A stretch of 13,509 nucleotides of DNA from Bacillota bacterium (lineage in GTDB: Bacteria > Bacillota > Clostridia > Acetivibrionales > DSM-1351), in the NCBI GenBank assembly GCA_023392075.1, contig JAEVZU010000215.1, positions 1 to 13,509 of the forward strand, written 5' to 3'. Below the pieces are notes generated by a model. It saw only the letters and a program-made list of their open reading frames with translations. It did not search any database and was not told where the DNA came from. Within the stretch, counting starts at the first letter, position 1. The number at the start of each line of letters is the position of its first letter. The position numbers and the translations under genes were made by a program. Below, piece after piece: positions 1 through 5,637 of this stretch.

Positions 1-43
1 TGACTCTGGCATTTCGTTGGTTCGAGTCCAGCCATCCCAGCCA
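1..43 (+). tRNA. tRNA-Gln(TTG), 3' part
   Basis: This is the 3' portion of a tRNA cut by the window edge. It contains the end of the anticodon loop, the anticodon stem, a T arm (GTTGG, TTCGAGT loop, CCAGC), the acceptor 3' strand CATCCCA, discriminator G and an encoded CCA. An acceptor beginning with T (pairing with the final A of CATCCCA), discriminator G, and TG followed by AC at the anticodon position together indicate tRNA-Gln with anticodon TTG. The first T of the anticodon lies just outside the window, so the identity rests partly on family resemblance. It is three bases from the next tRNA, so both are probably cut from one transcript. Confidence 0.85.
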
Positions 44-46
44 TTT

Positions 47-122
47 GACCCATTAGCTCAGTTGGCAGAGCACTTGACTTTTAATCAAGGTGTCCGCAGT
101 TCGAATCTGCGATGGGTCACCA
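47..122 (+). tRNA. tRNA-Lys(TTT)
   Basis: A complete 76-base tRNA decoding AAA and AAG lysine codons. The acceptor strands GACCCAT and ATGGGTC pair over seven bases. The D arm is AGCTC..GAGC. The anticodon stem CTTGA/TCAAG encloses the loop CTTTTAA with anticodon TTT. The T arm is GCAG-TTCGAAT-CTGC within CCGCAG..CTGCG. Discriminator A is followed by an encoded CCA. It lies directly behind tRNA-Gln and ahead of a strong terminator, so it is the last gene of a small tRNA operon. Confidence 0.97.
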
Positions 123-123
123 A

Positions 124-155
124 AAACTTGCAGCCATCCGGCTGCAAGTTTTTTT
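124..155 (+). terminator. Rho-independent terminator of the tRNA operon
   Basis: A perfect 12-bp stem (AAACTTGCAGCC / GGCTGCAAGTTT) with a four-base ATCC loop runs into further T residues. It starts two bases after the CCA end of tRNA-Lys. On the other strand the hairpin is followed by a shorter T run, so it may also stop transcripts coming from the methyltransferase gene, whose stop codon is 13 bases away. Confidence 0.95.
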
Positions 156-167
156 GCTTTCACTGTA

Positions 168-980
168 TTATCCGGGAATTCCAGCATATATTTTCCTTGC
201 AGTCAAAATATATGACAGCGGTATACCCTGGTTATCCAGATGAGTCAGACCTTCCGACAGGTCATGCTGAAATTCTCTTATTTTTATAATGCCCAGGTTG
301 TTGGCCGATAACGAGTTTACAATTGATGAAAATGTGTGTGAGTAACTGTAAAAAGTTTTTGAATCATATACTTTTTTGCACATGTAAAACTTACCGTCGT
401 TTTCCACCCATGGATCATCCTTAAAGTAAGAGTTCACAAGTTTGTTGGGTACATTGGGGTCAAAATTATCTTCCCTTTGGAAGGCCAGCATATTTGTAAC
501 TGGATGCATATCGTTGATTAATAATATTCCTCCTTCCTTAAGGCAAAGAGAAACCTTCTCAAACAGCTTATTCAGATCCCGGAACCATGTTACTGCACCG
601 ATTGTGAAAAATATGAAATCAAAGCTGTTATGATATGCTGCATCTATATCAAGTATATTGACTGAGACAAAAGAACTTTTGGAATTGGTTTTTTCAGCAA
701 TATCGTTAGCCCAGGCTACCATATTTTCAGCTATATCAAAACCCACACCCTGTTTTGCCCCGAATTTCATGACCGACAGCAGTTCCCTGCCGTTATTGCA
801 GCAGAATTGTGCAATAGACTTATTTGATAAATCCAATTTTTCAAGTTCGTCAATAAGCTCTTTTTGCAAAAAAGGAAATTTTTCTTCCTTCAATTTTGCG
901 ATTATATCTTCACACCAGCCCGGGATACGGTGTTCAAAAGCCTCCTCCCACGCCTCCTTATTGGATATAATATAATTCAT
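168..980 (-). CDS. class I SAM-dependent methyltransferase
   Basis: This 270-residue cytosolic protein has a Rossmann-type methyltransferase fold. The SAM-binding motif I is at residues 56-66 (IAQFCCNNGRE). This is a variant in which CCNNG stands where most relatives have G-C-G-x-G. The acidic residue that normally holds the ribose is D82 in GVGFDIAENM. Motif III is LKEGGILLINDMHP near 147-160. The region from about 165 to 260 probably forms the substrate-specific part. The substrate cannot be read from the sequence; small-molecule methylation is the usual role of stand-alone proteins of this type. The ATG at 980 is preceded by AGGAGA at a suitable distance. It lies 44 bases behind the small membrane-protein gene on the same strand, so the two are probably co-transcribed. 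The last codons run up to the tRNA-operon terminator. Confidence 0.85.
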   Translation of the reverse strand: MNYIISNKEAWEEAFEHRIPGWCEDIIAKLKEEKFPFLQKELIDELEKLDLSNKSIAQFCCNNGRELLSVMKFGAKQGVGFDIAENMVAWANDIAEKTNSKSSFVSVNILDIDAAYHNSFDFIFFTIGAVTWFRDLNKLFEKVSLCLKEGGILLINDMHPVTNMLAFQREDNFDPNVPNKLVNSYFKDDPWVENDGKFYMCKKVYDSKTFYSYSHTFSSIVNSLSANNLGIIKIREFQHDLSEGLTHLDNQGIPLSYILTARKIYAGIPG

Positions 981-1024
981 CTTCTTTTCTCCTCATACTA
1001 AATTTATGTATTAATATTTTTTTA

Positions 1025-1441
1025 TCATTGTCCATTGTCCAGGCTTCTAAGGAGATTTTCGATATTTTTTTGCCTTGCCCAATATGATATATTTTTTTGT
1101 TTTTCAGGATTATATGCCTGAATCTCAAAGTCATTGCCTGATAACATAATTGATGCTCCTCCTCCATCCTTTAAATTTATTATAATACGACCCATTAGGG
1201 TAACCGTTCCTGCAAAATCTCTGTTTATACGGATATCATAGCATTCATTATACCAACTCACAAAATCATTGATTTCGCTTTGGTTCATTTCATGATATTT
1301 TGTTGAATCGTAAACTATTACCTGCGATACATTTTCCGGCTTTATTTGAATATGCGGTGACCTGTGACGGAATATTGAACCAACACATATTATACCCAAA
1401 ATGATAATAATAAAAATTGATACCAACCGCTTCCTCTTCAT
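1025..1441 (-). CDS. membrane-anchored protein of unknown function
   Basis: A 138-residue protein I cannot assign to a named family. Residues 1-5 are basic (MKRKR) and 7-23 form one hydrophobic segment (VSIFIIIILGIICVGSIF). The N terminus therefore looks like an uncleaved signal anchor with the rest outside the membrane. No lipobox is present: the cysteine at 19 sits in the middle of the hydrophobic stretch. The remaining 110 residues are mixed alpha/beta and include GTVTLMGRIIINLKDGGG and a motif resembling YDSTKYHEM. They look like a small extracytoplasmic sensing or anti-sigma-like domain, but this is a guess. The ATG at 1441 has AGAGGT upstream. It probably leads a two-gene operon with the methyltransferase, from the promoter at 1462-1490. 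Confidence 0.75.
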   Translation of the reverse strand: MKRKRLVSIFIIIILGIICVGSIFRHRSPHIQIKPENVSQVIVYDSTKYHEMNQSEINDFVSWYNECYDIRINRDFAGTVTLMGRIIINLKDGGGASIMLSGNDFEIQAYNPEKQKNISYWARQKNIENLLRSLDNGQ

Positions 1442-1461
1442 AGTTAGCTACCTCTAACATA

Positions 1462-1490
1462 AATATACCGGGATTATAAGGATAATGCAA
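1462..1490 (-). promoter_or_regulatory. promoter for the 1441/980 gene pair
   Basis: On the minus strand a -35 box TTGCAT (1485-1490) and a -10 box TATATT (1462-1467) are separated by exactly 17 bases. The predicted start of transcription is near 1455, which leaves a short leader that still contains the AGAGGT ribosome binding site. The boxes lie in the loop and at the distal foot of a long inverted repeat, so the promoter is probably controlled by whatever binds or folds there. Confidence 0.55.
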
Positions 1491-1507
1491 CTTATAATCC
1501 CAGTATA
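1464..1507. repeat. 17-bp inverted repeat over a promoter (operator or terminator)
   Basis: The arms 1464-1480 and 1491-1507 pair over 17 positions with a single mismatch (C1469/A1502) around a ten-base centre. The inner 11 bases, GGGATTATAAG / CTTATAATCCC, are perfect. It sits between the end of mutS2 and the 138-residue gene. Two readings are possible. It could be a large operator for a dimeric repressor, since it covers the spacer and -10 region of the promoter. It could instead be the terminator of mutS2, but the T tract after the stem on the minus strand is poor (TATATTTATG), so the operator reading is favoured. Confidence 0.7.
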
Positions 1508-1600
1508 CACCATTACACTATTAATCCATTAATTCTTCTTTAACGCAGGCTATTGCTTCATACCCGGATCATTTTGAGTATTTATATACGCTGCTTTTTC

Positions 1601-3583
1601 TTAGTTATCGTACCTTATTATCAACTCAGGATTATGTCCCTTTTCCATCTTTTTTCTTGCCTTACGGTTGGCCACGGTATCAAAAACTATGGAGAAATCA
1701 TAATCCGGAGGGTACAATTCGCTGGCCGGAACATGCAGTTTCAGTCTCTTGTGGGGGATCAGCCTCTTCTTATCCCTGACCTGCACTCCGATTTCTCCCT
1801 GTTCGTTTGCAGTCTGATATACAATACCTATTTCTCTTTGAGGATAGATCATAACACTGTCCCCAAGGTTGAACCTGCTGCTCCTGTTAGTTTTTGGCGG
1901 TTCCTTCTCACCCTGCAGCGCAGGAGCAGGCTTCAAGTCCGGATTTGTATATCCCGGCTTCCTGCTGTTTCGGGAAGTTTCCTCTCCATTATCCTTTTCT
2001 GACGCAAACAGGAAATCAGCATTATGTGTGCTTTTTTGTACGGAACTCAAGCCGGATTTTTGCCCATAAGCCTGTTCATGGGCTATTTTCAGCAAATGCT
2101 CCGGAAACCCGAGACGTTTTGCTATATACAGTGCGCAGCTTTCTCCCGCCTCACCTATTTCAAGCCTGTACAGGGGCTTCAGGCTTTCCTTGTCAAAGGC
2201 CATGCGTGCATTCACAAGCTTTTGGGCTTTTCTGGCATATTCCTTTATTTCAGGGTAATGGGTGGTAGCTACAAAAAGGCAGTCCTTCCTTTTCAGCTCT
2301 TCAAGTATTGCTATGGCTATCCCCATTCCTTCGGCGGGATCAGTCCCCGAGCCAAGTTCGTCAAGCAGAACAAGACTTTCATGTGTTGCCGTATGGAGTA
2401 TATTAATAATATTGTTAATATGCGACGAAAAGGTTGAGAGATTTTCAGCAATACTTTGCCCGTCACCTATATCACAAAGTACCAGATTGTTCATACAAAA
2501 TTCACTTCCCTGAGAAACGGGTACATGAAGCCCGCTTTGTGCCATCATCGAGAGTAATCCGGCTGTTTTCAGGGCTACCGTCTTACCCCCTGTGTTAGGC
2601 CCGGTAATAATTACACCGTTGATACCGCAGCCTATTTCAAAATCCAGAGGGACACAGACCGACTGATTCAATAGAGGATGTCTGCCTGCCTTGATCAGCA
2701 TTTTACGATTAACCGCAACTTTAACGGGTATAGCCTTCATCTGTACAGATAATTTTGCTTTGGCAAAAACTATGTCCAATGTCTCCATAGCATCCATATT
2801 CAAACATATTGCCGCTCTTTGCTCATCTACCAGAGCAGTCAGCGTATACAGGATTTTCCTGATCTCATTTTCCTCTTCGATCTGCAGCAGGGATATTTCG
2901 GTCTGAAGCTTTTGAACTGCCGCAGGTTCAATAAATACTGTCCCTCCAGTAGTTGAGGTATCAATAACAGTACCTGTCACCAAACTCCGGTACTCTTTTT
3001 TCACTGGCAGCACAAAATGCCCATTGCGGATCGACACAAAACTGTCTGTAAACCATTCCTTTTTACTGCGGAGCAGACTGTCCAGTTTGGCCCTGACCTG
3101 GCTGCCGGTGCTTTCCAGCTTTCTGCGTATATCCCTCAGCTTCGGCGATGCAGAGTCGTCTACACGGCCGTTTCTTATTGATCTGTCAATTTCCTCCAGC
3201 AGGTCGCCAAGATCATTTACAGAGCCTCCATAATAGGCAATTTCCACGCCTGAAGCTTCAGCTTTTTTCAGATATGCTTTCATACGTTTGCAGGAAATCA
3301 AAAACTGTGCTACCAGTACTAACTGTTCGGGTACCAGCATTGCGCCTTTTGAGCATAAATCAAGTATTTTGTCCAGCTCGGTCATTGCTGCAAGCGGCGG
3401 TGTACCCTGACTCTCAAGAATATACTTGGCATCAGTGGTCTCCTGCATTCTTTCCCTGCACTCTGCTTCGGACAGGTAGGGCATCAGCCTGGACAGTTTT
3501 GTACGTGCCCTCTCCGACATGGCAAACTGGCAGAGCATATCAATTATTTTGTTAAATTCCAAAGTATTCGCATAATTATTCAT
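1601..3583 (-). CDS. mutS2: MutS2-family ATPase lacking the Smr domain
   Basis: A 660-residue MutS2-type ABC ATPase. Residues 1-290 form the helical core and clamp. The ATPase follows, with Walker A GPNTGGKT at 328-335, the STFSSHI signature segment at 383-389, Walker B LVLLDE at 404-409 (catalytic E409) and the TTHYPEIKEYA switch with H442. A polar, low-complexity linker covers about 508-568. A KOW-like beta module (FNLGDSVMIYPQREIGIVYQ) lies around 570-615, followed by a basic tail. Canonical MutS2 is about 780-790 residues, with a long coiled coil and a C-terminal Smr endonuclease. Here both are missing, with no frameshift or truncated remnant visible, so this is probably a natural short subfamily. 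MutS2 proteins were first linked to suppressing recombination and more recently to rescue of stalled or collided ribosomes. Without Smr only the ATP-driven activity can remain. The ATG at 3583 is preceded by GGGAGGAG. A long attenuator-like leader precedes the gene. Confidence 0.93.
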   Translation of the reverse strand: MNNYANTLEFNKIIDMLCQFAMSERARTKLSRLMPYLSEAECRERMQETTDAKYILESQGTPPLAAMTELDKILDLCSKGAMLVPEQLVLVAQFLISCKRMKAYLKKAEASGVEIAYYGGSVNDLGDLLEEIDRSIRNGRVDDSASPKLRDIRRKLESTGSQVRAKLDSLLRSKKEWFTDSFVSIRNGHFVLPVKKEYRSLVTGTVIDTSTTGGTVFIEPAAVQKLQTEISLLQIEEENEIRKILYTLTALVDEQRAAICLNMDAMETLDIVFAKAKLSVQMKAIPVKVAVNRKMLIKAGRHPLLNQSVCVPLDFEIGCGINGVIITGPNTGGKTVALKTAGLLSMMAQSGLHVPVSQGSEFCMNNLVLCDIGDGQSIAENLSTFSSHINNIINILHTATHESLVLLDELGSGTDPAEGMGIAIAILEELKRKDCLFVATTHYPEIKEYARKAQKLVNARMAFDKESLKPLYRLEIGEAGESCALYIAKRLGFPEHLLKIAHEQAYGQKSGLSSVQKSTHNADFLFASEKDNGEETSRNSRKPGYTNPDLKPAPALQGEKEPPKTNRSSRFNLGDSVMIYPQREIGIVYQTANEQGEIGVQVRDKKRLIPHKRLKLHVPASELYPPDYDFSIVFDTVANRKARKKMEKGHNPELIIRYDN

Positions 3584-3701
3584 AGTTGTTCTCCTCCCGC
3601 ATTGGGCTGCTGAAATTATTAAAAAACAAAACCCGTGACAGCACTCTGCTTAACCTTAAGACTGAAGATACAGCCATCAAGGTCAGAATATCGTGAAACA
3701 T

Positions 3702-3731
3702 AAAAAACGTGACCAGGACGGACCTGTCACG
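3702..3731 (-). terminator. intrinsic terminator inside the mutS2 leader
   Basis: On the minus strand CGTGACAGG pairs with CCTGGTCACG (nine pairs, one bulge) around a TCCGT loop and is followed directly by six T residues. It stands 120 bases upstream of the mutS2 start codon and more than 340 bases downstream of the promoter, so it terminates the leader, not a gene. The 5' arm can also pair with a second CTGTCACG at 3634-3641, which would break this hairpin. Confidence 0.88.
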
Positions 3732-4015
3732 CTTAAAGGACAACTATTAAATTCCGGTTAATCAGGAATACAAATAAATCAGCAAGAAATTTAAATAATA
3801 ATGCCGCTACTTAAATAACTATTGTCAAATACCTATATACAGGCAAGCTGAAATCCAGTCCGGAAAAAAATGTTTGCAAAGCATTCTGTAACGTACAATG
3901 ACGAAATGACAAATTGTACGAAAAAGCAGGTGTCACAATGATACCAAAGGTACCATCAGTAAGGCATACTTAAATAAAAGGGTAACACCCTGTCTATTTA
4001 AAAGCCCACAACTAT

Positions 4016-4051
4016 TTAGTTGTTTTCCACCTTTACAGATAATGCAGACAT
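4016..4051 (-). CDS. putative 11-residue leader peptide upstream of mutS2
   Basis: A short frame encoding MSALSVKVENN begins with ATG at 4051 behind a canonical AGGAGGA (4058-4064) seven bases away, and ends with TAA at 4016. It is the first start codon after the predicted transcription start near 4078. The final two codons and the stop form the 5' arm of a 6-bp hairpin, so a ribosome paused near the end would melt that hairpin. This is the arrangement of regulatory leader peptides of antibiotic-resistance genes and amino-acid operons. There is no run of a single rare amino acid that would suggest amino-acid sensing. Translation is not proven; a chance RBS plus ATG is the alternative. Confidence 0.6.
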   Translation of the reverse strand: MSALSVKVENN

Positions 4052-4084
4052 CAAAAATCCTCCTATAGACTAAATTTCCAAATC

Positions 4085-4113
4085 ATAATAGCATATACGA
4101 TTTCATGTGTCAA
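4085..4113 (-). promoter_or_regulatory. promoter of the mutS2 leader transcript
   Basis: The minus strand shows a perfect -35 TTGACA (4108-4113), a 17-base spacer and -10 TATTAT (4085-4090). Transcription should start near 4078. The -35 box is one arm of a 7-bp dyad GTGTCAA / TTGACAC (4107-4113 and 4127-4133), which could be an operator or a weak terminator for the lipoprotein gene that ends at 4134. Confidence 0.82.
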
Positions 4114-4133
4114 GGTTCAATATTAATTGACAC

Positions 4134-5204
4134 CTATTTTTCAGAATTTTCATCAGCTGCTTTAGAATTGGTTGACTCCGAAGAATTTTCCTGAATATCA
4201 GGCTTATCCATCCCCGCCTTGGATTTTTTGTATTTTCTCCTGATAATTCTGTAAGCCGCAAAGCCTATTACACCCAAAGGTATCAGCACCGGCAGGGCAG
4301 CCGCAAGAGCCACTATCATATCCTGTGTGAATTTCCATAACCCGGTTACGCTGTTTTTAAAGCCTGATGAAATACGGTGGAAAAAGCCGTCATTTCCCTT
4401 TGGCTGAACCGGTTTGATTTGTTCAACTTCGTTTATATTTACTGTCAATGTAGAGTAATCTATAAGAGAATCCCATTTTTTAAGAGTACCCGTCAGATTT
4501 TCTATTTCATAATTTGTGGTTTGCAGTTCCTTCTCAATTTTGAGTATATCTTCCATTTTCGTTGCCTTCTTCAGCAATTCCAGCAACCGTTCCTGCTGTA
4601 TTTCAAGGGATTTTAGCCTGGCCTCGGAGTCAAAATACCGGTCCGTTACATCTTCGCCGTTGGATTGTTCAAATACGACAGTCCCGAATCTCCTCAAATC
4701 GGCAAAGGATTGATCATATTTTGCTTTTGGCACTCTGAATACATACACCGCATTTCTCAATCCTTCAAAACCTATTCCTCCTCCTTTTATGGAGGAACTC
4801 TGCTGATAAGCCCCGATTGACGCCATGTAACCGCTCAATTCGTTTCTCGTTTTATCAAAATCCAGGGTCTCAAAATCCATCCGCCCTGTAAATATTATTT
4901 TCTGGGCGATATTCACAACACTTGAGTTTTGAACCGTATTCTGCTGTTCGCTACTTTGATCCGGCGCCTCCTCATATGCTGCACCTTCTGCCCCGTTGAG
5001 ACCGTTAGAGTTCCCCTTCAATGAACCGTCGGATTTTCCGCTCCCCGCAGTATTTCCATTATCGTCAGCACTGGTGAACCCGACTGAAACCTGTTTGCTT
5101 TCTGCCATGGGAGCAGCGCTTGTCTGTGTACTTGAGCTTCCGCAGCCCATTAATGAAAAAGCTAAAACTGCAATAAAAATTCCTGAAGCCAGCCTTTTTA
5201 TCAT
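4134..5204 (-). CDS. DUF4349-family lipoprotein
   Basis: A 356-residue secreted lipoprotein. The signal peptide ends in the lipobox L-M-G-C with the lipid-carrying cysteine at 21. A disordered Ser/Gly/Asn-rich stretch follows (22-98). The DUF4349 domain covers about 99-320, starting with IAQKIIFTGRMDFETLDFDK and including VYVFRVPKAKYDQSF and a predicted coiled coil at 190-245 (RYFDSEARLKSLEIQQERLL). A hydrophobic segment at 297-321 is followed by RRKYKKSK, so the C-terminal tail should be cytoplasmic. The protein would thus be held both by lipid and by a membrane helix. The role of DUF4349 is not established; an envelope function is inferred. The ATG at 5204 follows AAAGGGGG. The gene stands alone between the tRNA-His terminator and the mutS2 promoter. 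I see no clear promoter in 5205-5353. Confidence 0.9.
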   Translation of the reverse strand: MIKRLASGIFIAVLAFSLMGCGSSSTQTSAAPMAESKQVSVGFTSADDNGNTAGSGKSDGSLKGNSNGLNGAEGAAYEEAPDQSSEQQNTVQNSSVVNIAQKIIFTGRMDFETLDFDKTRNELSGYMASIGAYQQSSSIKGGGIGFEGLRNAVYVFRVPKAKYDQSFADLRRFGTVVFEQSNGEDVTDRYFDSEARLKSLEIQQERLLELLKKATKMEDILKIEKELQTTNYEIENLTGTLKKWDSLIDYSTLTVNINEVEQIKPVQPKGNDGFFHRISSGFKNSVTGLWKFTQDMIVALAAALPVLIPLGVIGFAAYRIIRRKYKKSKAGMDKPDIQENSSESTNSKAADENSEK

Positions 5205-5353
5205 GCCATTTTCCCCCTTTAATTCTTTAAGAAGTTATCTTTGTATTTATCTTCTAATCCTATAGACGAATTAAATTGAGAAAATGTTGCAGAAGTTGGT
5301 GCAAGATATAAAGTCTCTAATTGGACCGGAGAATTTATGTTTTTCGGTACAAG

Positions 5354-5386
5354 AAAAAAGTATAAGCTGACCGCTTATACTTTTTT
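5354..5386 (-). terminator. terminator of tRNA-His
   Basis: On the minus strand GTATAAGC pairs with GCTTATAC around a five-base loop, with flanking A and T runs extending the stem and a TTTTTT tract after it. It begins immediately after the CCA end of tRNA-His and also insulates the lipoprotein gene from upstream transcription. Confidence 0.93.
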
Positions 5387-5464
<78 letters not shown>

Positions 5465-5494
5465 ATATCTTATGTCCCGCAAGACACATTTGAT

Positions 5495-5523
5495 ATTTTA
5501 CGGTACAAAAGAGTATTTGTCAA
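5495..5523 (-). promoter_or_regulatory. proximal promoter of tRNA-His
   Basis: The minus strand shows -35 TTGACA (5518-5523), a 17-base spacer and -10 TAAAAT (5495-5500). Transcription would start near 5488, about 24 bases ahead of the mature tRNA 5' end, a normal length for an RNase P-processed leader. Confidence 0.8.
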
Positions 5524-5541
5524 TAGATTTTATAATTTATT

Positions 5542-5570
5542 TTAATACGCTTCAATAATGTTATTGTCAA
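5542..5570 (-). promoter_or_regulatory. distal promoter upstream of tRNA-His
   Basis: A second -35 TTGACA (5565-5570), 17-base spacer and -10 TATTAA (5542-5547) lies 47 bases behind the proximal promoter in the same orientation. Tandem promoters are common for stable RNA genes. The -35 box sits in a 17-base sequence that recurs at the alpha-galactosidase promoter (8044-8060). Confidence 0.65.
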
Positions 5571-5637
5571 TACTTTCAGACGTTTATATTATTCCGGGAT
5601 ACTACAACTGTTATTTATCAAACAGTGCACATCCTTT

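Larger units (their letters stand above)
3584..4078 (-). promoter_or_regulatory. structured 5' leader of mutS2, attenuator-like
   Basis: These 550 bases between genes hold no long ORF but a dense leader, read here on the minus strand. After the predicted transcription start near 4078 come a strong RBS and an 11-codon frame (4016-4051). Its end and stop codon lie inside a 6-bp hairpin (4008-4023). Next are a small AGGGT/ACCCT hairpin (3979-3991), an 8-bp hairpin with a three-base loop (3938-3956), a perfect 8-bp hairpin (3892-3920) and a T7 run (3864-3870). A full Rho-independent terminator follows at 3702-3731. A second copy of its 3' arm lies at 3634-3641, followed by another T-rich run before the mutS2 RBS. 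The layout matches ribosome-controlled attenuation. I recognise no named riboswitch class. A T-box was considered and rejected. Confidence 0.65.

Noticed and set aside
1..168. tRNA cluster as an integration site for a mobile element
   Set aside because: I found no integrase gene and no repeated tRNA 3' end elsewhere in the window, and the flanking genes look like ordinary chromosome.
17..289. A 90-codon frame over the left end
   Set aside because: It runs across two tRNA sequences and the terminator, so it is a chance frame.
1553..2513. Several plus-strand frames of 66-149 codons opposite mutS2
   Set aside because: They lack ribosome binding sites and show compositions typical of antisense frames (Cys/Phe/Ser-rich) opposite a conserved ATPase gene.
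3798..3828. Second promoter inside the mutS2 leader (TTGACA 3823-3828, CATTAT 3798-3803)
   Set aside because: The spacer is 19 bases and the -10 is weak. It cannot be excluded, but it is much poorer than the 4085-4113 promoter.
3938..3960. GGTACC in the mutS2 leader as the core of a T-box
   Set aside because: The T-box sequence should read close to AGGGTGGTACCGCG and sit in the antiterminator just before the terminator. Here the flanks differ, the element is about 200 nt upstream of the terminator, and no specifier-loop stem I is visible.
5591..5625. Hairpin AACTGTT/AACAGT after the alpha-galactosidase stop as a terminator
   Set aside because: The stem is only about six pairs and no T run follows it on the minus strand.
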